Under the pieces are notes generated by a model. The model had not been told where the DNA came from and made no database searches. It was given only the letters and a program-made list of their open reading frames with translations. Positions 27,233 through 36,822 of a DNA stretch of 64,000 nt are shown one piece after another. Both the position numbers and the translations under genes were made by a program. Origin of the DNA: Bog-473 sp963701955 (GTDB lineage: Bacteria > Actinomycetota > Acidimicrobiia > Acidimicrobiales > RAAP-2); contig OY969694.1 in the NCBI GenBank assembly GCA_963701955.1, positions 930,001 through 994,000 on the forward strand, read 5' to 3'. How positions within the stretch are numbered: the first letter of the stretch is position 1; each line of letters begins with the position of its first letter.

Positions 27233-27682
27233 GTGGTCGGAGGCCACGCCGAGGCGCTCATCGCCTCAGTGGCACGTCGTCACGGTCTGTCACATGCGGC
27301 ACTCAACGCCCTTGCCGTCATCGAGGGAAACGGAGCAGCAATGACCGCCGGTGCAGTCGGCGTCCAGATGCACATTACGAGCGGAAGCATGACCAGCGTG
27401 CTCGACACGTTGGAGCGCAACGGGTACATCACACGACTGCCGGATCCCGACGATCGCCGCCGCGTTCTCGTCGACGTGACGCCGCAGGCCCAAGGCGTTC
27501 TCAACCGACTGCTGCCCCAAGTCGTCCAAATGACCACCATCGTGCTGGCCGGGATCGACGACACCGCGCTCTCCCACTTCTTGGCAACGCTGCATCGCAT
27601 CCGCGACGCCATCGCCGCCGCCCCCGACGAGTTGGCAGATCCGGCCCCGCGTCGCGTGCCTCGCGAACTGAAACGTTCATGA
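27233..27682 (+). CDS. MarR family transcriptional regulator
   Basis: At least 149 residues from GTG 27233. The winged helix is clear: LSHAALNALAVIEGNG, HITSGSMTSVLDTLERNGYI (recognition helix) and RLPDPDDRRRVLVDVTPQAQ (wing). MarR proteins are dimeric repressors released by phenolic or oxidant ligands. The frame is open upstream and reads like a MarR first helix (SWLSAQVFRNLEV), yet no ATG, GTG or TTG is present there and the hairpin lies further upstream. The true start is therefore uncertain (CTG 27095 is the only other candidate). Confidence 0.85.
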   Translation: MVGGHAEALIASVARRHGLSHAALNALAVIEGNGAAMTAGAVGVQMHITSGSMTSVLDTLERNGYITRLPDPDDRRRVLVDVTPQAQGVLNRLLPQVVQMTTIVLAGIDDTALSHFLATLHRIRDAIAAAPDELADPAPRRVPRELKRS

Positions 27683-27807
27683 GAGGACGACTGACGAGTG
27701 GACCATGTGAGGTGAGACCCCGCGAGCGACAGCTGCGTCGACACGGCAAGCACGGACCGATTCTTCAGGGTTAGTGTGCGCCTCACCATTGAGGGAGGGT
27801 TGCTGTG

Positions 27808-28119
27808 ATGTGGGCACAAATGATCACGACGCGTCTGAAGCCGGGCAAAGAAGGCGATCTGGCGAAGCTGATTGCCCAACTCAAGGCAGCCGAGCAGCCC
27901 GGTTCGGGTCTCGTGCATTCGACGGCAACCCGAGACACCAAGGACCCGAACCGCGTCATGATGTTCGTCGTCTTCGAAAGTGAAGAGACGGCTCGGGAAC
28001 GGGAAAACGATCCCCGTCGCCAGGAGGGACTTGAGGCGGCGAGAGCGACGATGATGGAAATCTTCGACGGCGCTCCGGAATTCACGGACCTCGCCGTCGT
28101 TGACGACTGGTCGTTCTAG
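27808..28119 (+). CDS. ABM/dimeric alpha-beta-barrel domain protein
   Basis: 103 residues; ATG 27808 follows GGAGGG by 8 bp (a GTG one codon earlier is also possible). MWAQMITTRLKPGKEGDLAK at the start and VMMFVVFESEETARERENDP in the second half are typical for the antibiotic-biosynthesis-monooxygenase-like fold. Not closely similar to the ABM-like gene 1 kb upstream. Function unknown. Confidence 0.75.
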   Translation: MWAQMITTRLKPGKEGDLAKLIAQLKAAEQPGSGLVHSTATRDTKDPNRVMMFVVFESEETARERENDPRRQEGLEAARATMMEIFDGAPEFTDLAVVDDWSF

Positions 28120-28167
28120 ACGGAGATCGCTTGACTTCCCGAACGGGTCACGGCCAACTGGGGCATC

Positions 28168-28851
28168 TCACCAGTGACGGAACGCTGGAGCGCCGGTCTC
28201 GTAGCTCAGTGAGGGGTACCAGTCGTCCCGACCGTCCGGCGTGAGGTCGAGCAGATGCCATACCGGGCTCAATAAGTCGATCCCGCGCTCGCGTCGGTCG
28301 TCGGCCATCTGCGCGCCCTTCGAGTAGAGGTGACGTACGGTGCCGTCGTCGCCGAGCGCGAACACAGAAACCCACTCGGTCTGGGAGCCGTCGGCCTCCT
28401 CACTCCCGAGGTCGTACTTGAAGGTCGTGCCACCGGCACTGAGCAGACGGAGATTGCTCCAGCCCCGCGACTCGGCATGGGACTTGATCTCTGCTGGCTC
28501 GGCGGCGGCTACGACCGCGAAGTCGACGTTCTGCACGAGGTGCGGCGCCACAGCGTTGTACCCGTCGATCCACATCGTGCACAGTGGGCAGGGATTCAAC
28601 TGGGCTTTGCCGTACATGAAGTGGTAGAGAACCAGCGCTCGGTCAGGTTCCCTGAAGAGCTCGGAGAGCCGCACCGGATGGCTGTTCGAGACGTCGATCA
28701 GCTCGTAGTCGTCTACGACGGTGTCGGAGGGCAGATCTCGGCGCAGGGCGGCCACCCGCTCGACGTGATCGACAAGATCCAATTCGGCGACTCGCAGCTC
28801 CTCACGCTGACGCCGATACTCATCGGATTCATTCAGTCGGGTCAAGTGCAC
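28168..28851 (-). CDS. DUF899 family thioredoxin-like protein
   Basis: 227 residues from GTG 28851, chosen because AAGGGA lies about 9 bp upstream and the protein then begins VHLTRLNESDEYRRQREELR. DUF899 proteins have a thioredoxin-like fold; NPCPLCTMWIDGYNAVAPHL carries the CxxC-like pair, preceded by RALVLYHFMYG. The C-terminal part (ISPVWHLLDLTPDGR-like) is also characteristic. The physiological role of the family is unknown. Confidence 0.88.
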   Translation of the reverse strand: MHLTRLNESDEYRRQREELRVAELDLVDHVERVAALRRDLPSDTVVDDYELIDVSNSHPVRLSELFREPDRALVLYHFMYGKAQLNPCPLCTMWIDGYNAVAPHLVQNVDFAVVAAAEPAEIKSHAESRGWSNLRLLSAGGTTFKYDLGSEEADGSQTEWVSVFALGDDGTVRHLYSKGAQMADDRRERGIDLLSPVWHLLDLTPDGRDDWYPSLSYETGAPAFRHW

Positions 28852-29128
28852 GTCCGTGTCCCTTCGCTCCGGCTGGTTCAATCGCCGGTTCCTCGACACG
28901 TTTCTTCGATCCGGCGACGTGGAACCCATCTGCAGCGGCACCCATGACCATGCTCAAGAAGGTAGTCACCTTCGGTGCTCGGCGCGAGTGTGAACACCAG
29001 CGGCGATCATCCCGCTGTACCGATTCGTCAGCGGGCCTGATCCTTCATCCAGCGTTCTGTGGCACTCACCCATCCGCCTGTAAGCAGGACCGCTGCCGAG
29101 AGGCGACTCCCGTTGCGCCGCAGGCGAA

Positions 29129-29599
29129 TCACCTCGATCCAATGAACGTGCAGGCGCTCGACGAGTGGGCCAAGGGCAGGTAGGTCTGGCATCCCTCAAA
29201 GGTCAGGGTGTCGGATCCGATGTCGATCCGGAGGGCATCGGGTACTGAGGATGCCGTCTGTGTCGCCGAGCCGGTCCCCGTCACATTGCTGGGCGTCGCC
29301 CTGGCGCTTTGACCCGTGACCTTGCCGCTGAAGTCGAACACCGGTGAGGTCGTTCCGTCCTGATAGACGAAGTCCATGGCACCGTCGAACTCCGTGCTGT
29401 GAGCGGATCTGATCGTGATGACGTAGTGCGGCATACCCGACGCACCCGCGGGCGCATAGGTCCCGACGGCCAGAGCCGCGGCCGGGGCGATGGACGTGGG
29501 CGAGGTCGCGGGCGGTGTCGACGATGACGACCCGCATGCGGCCAAGCCAAGACCGCCGACCACGATTGCGACAATCCAAGCCGCACCTTGCCGTCCCAT
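29129..29599 (-). CDS. Putative lipoprotein
   Basis: 156 residues. A signal peptide ends in a lipobox (LGLAAC, Cys at about residue 22) followed by a Ser/Thr/Pro-rich spacer and a small beta-rich domain (PHYVITIRSAHSTEFDGAMD). It should be anchored to the outer face of the membrane. The start ATG follows GAGGGAAC. Two further cysteines near the C-terminus (EGCQTY, SACTF) may form a disulfide. No known family is recognised. Confidence 0.75.
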   Translation of the reverse strand: MGRQGAAWIVAIVVGGLGLAACGSSSSTPPATSPTSIAPAAALAVGTYAPAGASGMPHYVITIRSAHSTEFDGAMDFVYQDGTTSPVFDFSGKVTGQSARATPSNVTGTGSATQTASSVPDALRIDIGSDTLTFEGCQTYLPLAHSSSACTFIGSR

Positions 29600-29741
29600 G
29601 TTCCCTCATGCCTCCGTCCTCGAGCCGCCCTGTGGAGGGGAAGCGCCGGGGGACAATGTAACCAAGCCGGCGAACGGAGCACGCCGGGGCTGGACCTTCC
29701 GGGCGCCGCACTCGGTACGAGGTCGCGCTAAAGAAGGTGGG

Positions 29742-30158
29742 ATGCATCTCAGCGAAGACGTGCGCAGAGCACTGACCTCGGGGCACCTTGCCCACCTGGT
29801 CACGTTGGAGCCCGATGGAACACCTCAGGTGACCTTGGTGTGGGTGGGCCTCGAGGATGGCGAAATCGTGGCAGGTCATCTCGGAGTGTGGCGCAAGGTG
29901 GCGAACGTGAGGCGGGATCCACGGGTCGTCCTTTCGATGGAGACCGGTGGACATGCCCCCAATGGTTTGGCGGAGTACTTGGTCGTCCACGGGAAGGCCC
30001 GAATCAGTGAGGGTGGAGCACCGGATCTGCTCCAGCGGCTGGCGCATGTGTACCTCGGTCCTGACGTCAAGTTTCCCCCCATGGCCGACCCTCCGCCCGG
30101 CTACATCACGAGGATCGCTCCGGAGCGGATCGGTGGAATCGGTCCTTGGAGGTCGTGA
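29742..30158 (+). CDS. PPOX-class F420-dependent oxidoreductase
   Basis: 138 residues from ATG 29742 with AAGAAGGTGGG upstream. The split-barrel features are HLAHLVTLEPDGTPQVTLVW, RKVANVRRDPRVVLSMET and GLAEYLVVHGKARISEGG, followed by PPGYITRIAPERIGGIGPW. This resembles actinobacterial F420-binding PPOX proteins. The open frame upstream is in poor context and is not used. Confidence 0.85.
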   Translation: MHLSEDVRRALTSGHLAHLVTLEPDGTPQVTLVWVGLEDGEIVAGHLGVWRKVANVRRDPRVVLSMETGGHAPNGLAEYLVVHGKARISEGGAPDLLQRLAHVYLGPDVKFPPMADPPPGYITRIAPERIGGIGPWRS

Positions 30159-30401
30159 TCAACGTCGAACAGGTCATGTCCGAGGACTCAAGGGTCGTCC
30201 CGGTAGTACGTCGCCACGGTCCGACGACATGCTTGGTCCAGAGGTGACCGGAGGCCGCTCCCCAGCTGACGTCCCGCACGTCGCCGCGCCAGGGGGATCG
30301 GTGTTCGATGCTCCACCGGTGCACGCCGCCAAGTTCGAATGGACTCCTTGGCCTGGCTGACCTCGCCCGGATCATTGGCCCTGAATGGCCTTGTGCGTCG
30401 A

Positions 30402-31259
30402 TCAGCGGAGCTTGGCGGCTACCACTGCCTGGACTGAACCGGCATCTGAGTGGGCGAACAGCGAGAGGTGGGTGCCAGCGTCCATCACGATCTTGTCCGC
30501 TCCGGTGATGGTGGCCTTGGCGTAGTCACTGTGCTCCGGTGGCACGTCACTGTCCGCACTTCCGACGACCAGCAAGGTGGGGGCGGTGATTCTCTCGAGC
30601 TCGAGAGAATCGATCTTGGCGAATTGATCAAGGTCGTTCTCCACACCGGCCTTTCGGTGTTCGTAGTCCGCGACAACCCCGGCCATGGTGAGGACGACGT
30701 CGCGCTCATGCTCGTTCCCCATGACCTCGGCAGTGAGTTCCTTCAGTTGGTCCTTCGACAGTTCGCCCTCGGCCTTCAGTGTGGCTGTGACGGTCGACTT
30801 GGGCGCGTGCGCCACCATGAAACGCAGCACCCAGTTCCCGAAACTCGTCTTCTCCATCAGCCGTTCATCGGCGCTCGTCTTTGGCGGCTCGAACTTCTTG
30901 CTCACTGCGGCGATGGGCACCAATGCTCGTACCCGTTCGGGATGCAGCACTGCCAAGCGGTACCCACTCGGACCTCCGCCCGACCACGTCACGACGCCTA
31001 CGTCTTGGTGGCCAAGCGTATCGAGGAGTGCAGCGAGGAGGTCGGCCTGTTGGTCGATCGTCTTCCGCCGCTCGAGCGGTGTACCCAGGTAACCGGGCCT
31101 CGATGGCGCGATGACTTCGAAGCCCGCCGCAGCGAGGAACCAGCCCATGGCCAGCGATGAATCCGCACCACCGGGTGTCCCGTGCACGAACAATACAGGT
31201 GGACCCGATCCCGTCCGTCCGATCTCGACGGGGCCCTTCTCGGTGCTGATGGTCTCCAT
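30402..31259 (-). CDS. Alpha/beta hydrolase
   Basis: 285 residues with the full alpha/beta-hydrolase set: VLFVHGTPGGADSS, the elbow VTWSGGG (GxSxG-like, nucleophile Ser), an acid loop LLVVGSADSDVPPEHS, and GTHLSLFAH for the catalytic His. The family includes esterases, haloalkane dehalogenases and epoxide hydrolases; the substrate is not evident. Confidence 0.88.
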   Translation of the reverse strand: METISTEKGPVEIGRTGSGPPVLFVHGTPGGADSSLAMGWFLAAAGFEVIAPSRPGYLGTPLERRKTIDQQADLLAALLDTLGHQDVGVVTWSGGGPSGYRLAVLHPERVRALVPIAAVSKKFEPPKTSADERLMEKTSFGNWVLRFMVAHAPKSTVTATLKAEGELSKDQLKELTAEVMGNEHERDVVLTMAGVVADYEHRKAGVENDLDQFAKIDSLELERITAPTLLVVGSADSDVPPEHSDYAKATITGADKIVMDAGTHLSLFAHSDAGSVQAVVAAKLR

Positions 31260-31468
31260 TGCTCACGCCCTCCGAGACTCGGCCCTCTGTCCTCACCGTG
31301 AAGGTATCGCGTGGTCGGTGGTCAAAGGGTGGGGCTATGACCTCGTCCGGGTCGGTCGGAGGACACCCTGAGCAGACGTGGCACAACCCGAGTACGGTCA
31401 TCGGGAGTCTGCTCGATCAAGGTGGGCTCCATCTGAGTACCAGGGCGCGGCAGAAGGGAAGACTTTCG

Positions 31469-31891
31469 ATGGCTCGTGACAAATACCTGGAACAGCTTGC
31501 ATCTGTTCCTCTGTTCTCGAACTGCACCAAGCGACAGCTTCAGGAAATCGTCCAGGTGGCTACCGAACTGAACTTCCCTGCCGGGGAAGTTCTTGTTCGT
31601 CAGGGTGACGTTGGATTTGAAATGTTCATAATCCTTGATGGGACCGTCTCCGTGACACGCGATGGAGAGCGGGTGGCAACGCTTACCGCCGGCGACGTCG
31701 TCGGGGAACTCGCCGTCCTTTCGGGTCACCCTCGGAGCGCTACGGTGGTGGCCGAGACTGAGCTGCACATTCTGGATCTGACTCATCCTGACTTCGACCG
31801 ACTTCTTGACGATATTCCTGGCCTGGCCAAACACCTGCTCTACGAGGTCTCGGTCCGGTTGGTCGCAGGTACCCCAAAGGGCGCACCCTAA
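31469..31891 (+). CDS. Cyclic-nucleotide-binding domain protein
   Basis: 140 residues from ATG 31469 (AAGGGAAGAC upstream). A single Crp/cNMP-binding jelly roll: LASVPLFSNCTKRQLQEIVQ, GEVLVRQGDVGFEMFIILDG, and the phosphate-binding cassette GDVVGELAVLSGHPRSATVV. No DNA-binding domain follows, so it is a stand-alone sensor or partner domain. The GE...R.A pattern needed for cyclic nucleotide binding is present. Confidence 0.9.
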   Translation: MARDKYLEQLASVPLFSNCTKRQLQEIVQVATELNFPAGEVLVRQGDVGFEMFIILDGTVSVTRDGERVATLTAGDVVGELAVLSGHPRSATVVAETELHILDLTHPDFDRLLDDIPGLAKHLLYEVSVRLVAGTPKGAP

Positions 31892-32032
31892 CGAGGCCGA
31901 ACGTCTGTACTTGAAACGCCTCGGGTGTGCCGCTGACAGCGAGGACGGCAACAACAAGACCGTGGGCGTTGTTGCATTCCGTGCAGGACGTTCGTACTGT
32001 GATCCCACAGTGGGTTCAGACCGGAGGTGGGT

Positions 32033-34108
32033 GTGAGCGTCGCCATCACGTCGCCCGCCGGGGCCAACCTGAGCAGGCGTCGCTTGTGGTTGATCATCGG
32101 AGCATTGCTCCTCGCCATGCTCTTGGGAGCCCTGGATCAGACGATTGTGGCGACCGCGCTACCGACGATCGTCGGCGACCTGCACGGCGGATCGCACCTG
32201 GCCTGGGTCGTGACCGCGTACTTGCTCACTTCGACGGTCTCGACCCCTCTGTGGGGGAAGTTGGGCGACCAGTTCGGGCGCAAGATGTTCTTCCAGGCCG
32301 CCATCGTCATCTTCCTCGTCGGTTCGGTGCTGGCCGGAACGAGCCAGACCATGACGGAGCTGATCGTGTTCCGCGCCGTGCAGGGCCTCGGGGGTGGTGG
32401 ACTCATCATCGGTTCGCAGACCATCGTGGGCGACCTGTTCTCGCCGCGCGAACGAGGTCGCTACGTCGGCGTGTTCGGTAGTGCGTTCGCCGCGGCCACG
32501 GTCATCGGGCCACTGGTGGGTGGCCTCTGCGTGACCTACTTGTCGTGGCGGTGGGTTTTCTATATCAACTTGCCTCTCGGCGTCCTGGCTCTCTTCGTCA
32601 CGGGTGTGGCACTTCCCCAGAGGCTCCGAGTGGTCCACCACACCATCGACTACGCAGGAACAGCGCTGCTGGCCGGCTCAGCCACTGCCCTGATCCTCGT
32701 CGCCAGCCTGGGGGGGATCTCGTGGCCCTGGGTCTCGAGGCCGAGCATCGTGATCGCTGCGTTGGGTGTCGTCCTGGCCATCGTCTTCGTATGGGTCGAG
32801 CATCGCGCAGCCGAACCCGTGATCTCGCTCCAGCTCTTCGGTATTCGTACGTTCTCGGTTGCCTGCTCGGTGGGTTTCGTCATGGCCTTCGCCCTGTATG
32901 GCTTCTTGACCTTCCTGCCGCTGTTCATGCAGAACGTGAAGGGCGTGAGCCCGACCGGATCCGGATTGCGCCTTCTCCCGCTCCTGCTCGGGTTGATGGG
33001 TGCATCGGTCGTCGCCGGCCAGCTCATGACCCGCTGGGGCCGATACAGGGTCTTCCCCATCGTTGGCACACTCCTGATGGTCGTGGGCTCGTACCTGCTG
33101 TCGCTCGTCAATCAGTCGACGAACGGCTGGGTATTCGCCCTGTTCATGCTTATGTTCGGAGTAGGCGTCGGACTTTCCATGCAGGTGCTCGTCGTGGCCG
33201 TCCAGAACGCCGTCCCGTATCGGGATCTGGGGGTGGCCACCAGCAACGCCTGGTTCTTCCGCTCCATCGGATCCTCCTTCGGGGCGGCAGTGTTCGGCGC
33301 GATCTTCACCATCGGGTTCACCCGCGCCTTCGCACCGACGTTGGCCAAGGTCCCCCGGGGGCTGCTGCAGGCGTTCAACCCCGAGACGTTCAACCCCGCT
33401 GTCTTGAGCAAGCTCAAGTCGACCGCCGCGGGGATCGCCTTCTACGCCAAGTACACGGATGCACTCACGCATGCCATGCACGTGGTCTTCCTCGTGGCGG
33501 TGCCCATCTCGTTTCTGGCCTTCCTACTGAGTCTCCGACTGCCCGAAGTCCCGCTGCGCAAGACCGTGCAGACGGCCGATGCTGGTGACACGACGGCCGT
33601 GGTCGAACAGCGAACCTCGCTCGAGGAGATCGAGCGGGCGCTCAGGCGTGCATCGGCACGAGAGAACCGGGGCCAGATCTACCGCTCGCTCGCACAGATG
33701 GCTGGTCTCGACCTTTCTCCACGCGCGGTGTGGCTGCTCTGTCGCCTGTCCGACCATCCAGCTTCGACGACGTCCGAATTGGCGCAGCGCGTGAAGGTCG
33801 ACCCGGAGCTGATCGAGTCCGGAATGCGGAGCCTCAAGACGACCGGCCTGGTCCAGGAACAGCCGCGACCCGACGGACAGAACGAGTTTCTCTTGACCGC
33901 CGGAGGGGTCGATGCGCTCACACTGGTCACCGAGGCGCAACGCCGGAGCCTGACGGATCTGTTGGAGGGCTGGAATCCGGAGGAGCACCCGGAGGTGATC
34001 GCCATGGTGAAGGATCTCGCCGACGCCCTGCTGGAGGACGACGAGCGCCTTGTGGCGAGGGGTCTGTTAGGTCCGATCAAGGCCGCCGGCTCCCCGACGC
34101 GAGAGTGA
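32033..34108 (+). CDS. DHA2-family MFS exporter fused to a C-terminal winged-helix domain
   Basis: 691 residues from GTG 32033 (GGAGG 5 bp upstream). Residues 1 to about 515 are a 14-helix drug:H+ antiporter: LGALDQTIVATALPTIVGDL (motif D1), WGKLGDQFGRK (motif A), FRAVQGLGGGGLIIGSQTIV (motif B) and GSAFAAATVIGPLVGG (motif C). After LRLPEVPLRKT there is a linker, then a MarR-like winged helix (about residues 575-650): LSPRAVWLLCRLSDHP, TTSELAQRVKVDPELIESGM, GLVQEQPRPDGQNEFLLTAG. The C-terminal domain would lie in the cytoplasm. It may sense a ligand or bind DNA or the transporter. Alone on its strand, 141 bp after the cNMP-domain gene. Confidence 0.9.
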   Translation: MSVAITSPAGANLSRRRLWLIIGALLLAMLLGALDQTIVATALPTIVGDLHGGSHLAWVVTAYLLTSTVSTPLWGKLGDQFGRKMFFQAAIVIFLVGSVLAGTSQTMTELIVFRAVQGLGGGGLIIGSQTIVGDLFSPRERGRYVGVFGSAFAAATVIGPLVGGLCVTYLSWRWVFYINLPLGVLALFVTGVALPQRLRVVHHTIDYAGTALLAGSATALILVASLGGISWPWVSRPSIVIAALGVVLAIVFVWVEHRAAEPVISLQLFGIRTFSVACSVGFVMAFALYGFLTFLPLFMQNVKGVSPTGSGLRLLPLLLGLMGASVVAGQLMTRWGRYRVFPIVGTLLMVVGSYLLSLVNQSTNGWVFALFMLMFGVGVGLSMQVLVVAVQNAVPYRDLGVATSNAWFFRSIGSSFGAAVFGAIFTIGFTRAFAPTLAKVPRGLLQAFNPETFNPAVLSKLKSTAAGIAFYAKYTDALTHAMHVVFLVAVPISFLAFLLSLRLPEVPLRKTVQTADAGDTTAVVEQRTSLEEIERALRRASARENRGQIYRSLAQMAGLDLSPRAVWLLCRLSDHPASTTSELAQRVKVDPELIESGMRSLKTTGLVQEQPRPDGQNEFLLTAGGVDALTLVTEAQRRSLTDLLEGWNPEEHPEVIAMVKDLADALLEDDERLVARGLLGPIKAAGSPTRE

Positions 34109-34603
34109 GAAGAAGCACCTCCCCCGGGCGCCGGGTGGAATTTGCTGCGTCGCTTCTCTCCCCACCCACCATGTGCACCACCCCTTCCCGTCAGGAAGAG
34201 CGAGACGGCCGAAGGTCATCACCTCACGGAGGGATCGAGAAGCCTCTGTCCCGGTGGGGCCTTGGGGGACACGACGAGAACCACTTTCCCACAATCGCAA
34301 GCCTGCCGATCGGCTTGGGCGTCGCCCGTGGAAGCCAGCGCGTATCGCGGCTTTGGGTCCTCACCGAGACTCAACGCCACCTCGTCGATCACGCCAGGCG
34401 GGCGCGGGGTGAACGACTGGCAAGTGAGAGCAGCGCTGGGGGATCTCTGAGGCTGTTGTCGAAGTTCACCGAACACTGAGGCGGCGAGCTGAGCGACGCA
34501 GATGGCGACACAAATTTCACCTGCTATAGCCTGAACACGTGCCCATCTCCTTCGTGGATCGCGACCTTTTCGCTGGATCGCATGCAGGCGCCGGACGGAT
34601 CTG
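34109..34603. other. Intergenic, no gene seen
   Basis: Nearly 500 bp between the exporter and the glycosyltransferase. The open frames here have no family resemblance and poor starts. The stretch just before the glycosyltransferase is less GC-rich (CACAAATTTCACCTGCTATAG region) and could hold its promoter. Confidence 0.5.
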
Positions 34604-35638
34604 ATGGCCGCAATGAACGTCAGCGTGGTTATTCCACTCTTCAACGCCAAGGCATGGATTGAAGAGACGCTTGCGAGCGTGCGAGACCAACGTGAAGTCA
34701 TCGAAGTAGTTCTCATTGACGATCGGTCGCAGGACGATTCCGCTCGCGTCGCGTCCGCGTTTCTTGATCGCTTCGACATGGCGGGGAAAGTGATCACCAC
34801 GGAGGAGAACGTCGGGCCATCTGCTGCTCGGAATCTCGGCTGGCAATCGGCCTCGGGGGAATGGATCCAATTCCTCGATGCAGATGATCTCCTTGCTCCA
34901 CGAAAGATTCAGCTTCAATATGACCGGACCCAATCCGTCTCCGACGAAGTCGCTGTGCTCTACTCCCCATGGAGGCGCATCGGCCTGGAGAAGGGCCGAT
35001 GGTGCCCATATGGCCCGGTCATTCACGCTGACCTCGATGACGATCCCCTTGTTGGGGTGCTGCTCGATCGGGAATTCGGTCGCGTCGGACCCACGCTCAT
35101 ACGGCGCCGGGCGTTGGAAGTCGTCGGAGGATTCTCCGCCAAAATGACGCTTGGCGAGGACCTCGATCTGATGCTGCGAATCGCAATGGCGGGATTCACG
35201 TTCCAGTCGGTGGCGTCCTCCGAACCTCTCTTCTTCTATCGCGAAGTGAGTGATTCCTTGTGGCATCGGTCAGACGAGGATGTCAATGCCAGAAGGTATT
35301 TGGTGCACGCGGTCAGGAACGCTGAGTTGTTCGTCCGAAGCACTCGACCTGAACGCCTGCCCTATGGAGTACGGCGTGCCATCGCGATCGATTATGCCCG
35401 CCCACTGAGGGTGCTCAGGGACGGCGACCCCGCCGAATTCGAGGAGGTGTTGTCCTGGATACACGACCTTCACGTGAGGTCAGCGCTCCCCGGATCGCGC
35501 GTGTCCGCTCACGTCTTGGCAATGTCCATCGGGTTGAGCAATGCGCTGAAGGTCAAATTCGCCATCCGTGAGACCCTCGATCGACTGCGGGCCGTTCGGT
35601 CCAAATCGACGAATGCCATCGGCGGCGGCAGCCATTGA
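34604..35638 (+). CDS. Glycosyltransferase family 2
   Basis: 344 residues; MNVSVVIPLFNAKAWIEETL begins three codons after the chosen ATG. GT2 marks: VVLIDDRSQDDS, ENVGPSAARNLGW, the DxD region QFLDADDLLAP and LGEDLDLMLRIAMAG. It transfers a sugar from a nucleotide donor, probably to a cell-surface glycan. Base composition here is less GC-rich than the flanks, which fits a variable surface-polysaccharide locus together with the next gene. Confidence 0.9.
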   Translation: MAAMNVSVVIPLFNAKAWIEETLASVRDQREVIEVVLIDDRSQDDSARVASAFLDRFDMAGKVITTEENVGPSAARNLGWQSASGEWIQFLDADDLLAPRKIQLQYDRTQSVSDEVAVLYSPWRRIGLEKGRWCPYGPVIHADLDDDPLVGVLLDREFGRVGPTLIRRRALEVVGGFSAKMTLGEDLDLMLRIAMAGFTFQSVASSEPLFFYREVSDSLWHRSDEDVNARRYLVHAVRNAELFVRSTRPERLPYGVRRAIAIDYARPLRVLRDGDPAEFEEVLSWIHDLHVRSALPGSRVSAHVLAMSIGLSNALKVKFAIRETLDRLRAVRSKSTNAIGGGSH

Positions 35639-35850
35639 CGAGTCATCGGTCTGAGCCTTCGGTCAACAGGGGGGGCGCACCTCACCACTTCGGCGGGCCC
35701 GGCGAACTCGTCGCTTGTAGTCCTCGCGGACCAGCACCAGTAGCGGGCGTCCGTAGCCTAGGCACGCAGGGACGCATCGATATCGACCGTGCGGGAGCAC
35801 TCGCTCCCTTCAAGGGACCAGGTCAATAGCGTTGCGATAGGATTTTGGGT

Positions 35851-36822
35851 GTGCCGACCACGATCTTCTTCACGGTCGGAGATGCGCGATATTTTCCGGG
35901 CGTCGTGGGATTAGTGAATTCTCTTCGAATTGTGGGGCATTCTGAGGAAATCGTTGTACTCGATGCTGGATTCACTCCGGTGCAACGGCAGGCTCTTGCT
36001 GCGACGTGCACCATTGCGGAGTTTTCCAATGAGGCACGCGATGCAGCGAATCCCACCTACTACAAACTCGTCGCACCGAGGATGCGGGAGTTCGCGAGAG
36101 GCGATGTCTTCGTCGTGATCGACTCGGATGTTGTGGTCACTGCTCCTCTCGACGATCTGATCAATCGGGCTGTCGCTGGGCAACTCGCAGCCTTCCCGGA
36201 TCCTGAGTCGGACCGCTGGTTTGCCGATTGGCAGGGCATCTTCGGTCTCACCTCGCCTCCGCGAAGTGAGACGTATATTTGCGCGGGGGTAGTGGTATTT
36301 TCTCCCGCCCAGCTGCCGGACCTAATCGCCAAATGGTGGGCAAGATGTCAGCTCATTGCCGACCAGCCGACCGTTGCAGAAGGGGCGGAAGGCCCAACTT
36401 CCCAAGCTGATCAAGACGCGCTCAACGCAATTCTCATGAGCGAGTATCCGGCCGGTACGGTCTACTGCGAGGACATCGACCGATTCCCGGCGGCAGCCGA
36501 GCTTGCAAAATTGCGCGACACCGTGACGCTTGTCGACCGGTCCAAGCTGACGTGTACGTTTCGAGGGAAGTCGTGTATCGCTCTGCATTCGGCAGGAGCG
36601 CCGAAGCCATGGCGCACGCACCACGGAATACGCAGAAACGCGTACGTCGTGCTCCTTTCGGACATGCTCACTCGCCCAGGACTGGCCGTCACGGTCCCAC
36701 AGGGCGAGGTGCCATTCTGGCTCGGCAAAGAGCCGATGGGTCAAGCCGTGCTCTATGCATCCGGGCTGCGCACGGTGGCCGGGCGAGTCCTGACTCGGGC
36801 CACCAGCAAGCTGCGCGGATAG
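35851..36822 (+). CDS. GT8-like glycosyltransferase
   Basis: 323 residues from GTG 35851; a TTG two codons earlier is the alternative. GT8/glycogenin-like features: TTIFFTVGDARYFPGVVGLVNSL at the start, RMREFARGDVFVVIDSDVVVT (DxD metal site), a CAGVVVFSPAQLPDL strand, and SQADQDALNAILMSE. The donor and acceptor are unknown. It follows the GT2 gene on the same strand with 212 bp between. Confidence 0.75.
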   Translation: MPTTIFFTVGDARYFPGVVGLVNSLRIVGHSEEIVVLDAGFTPVQRQALAATCTIAEFSNEARDAANPTYYKLVAPRMREFARGDVFVVIDSDVVVTAPLDDLINRAVAGQLAAFPDPESDRWFADWQGIFGLTSPPRSETYICAGVVVFSPAQLPDLIAKWWARCQLIADQPTVAEGAEGPTSQADQDALNAILMSEYPAGTVYCEDIDRFPAAAELAKLRDTVTLVDRSKLTCTFRGKSCIALHSAGAPKPWRTHHGIRRNAYVVLLSDMLTRPGLAVTVPQGEVPFWLGKEPMGQAVLYASGLRTVAGRVLTRATSKLRG

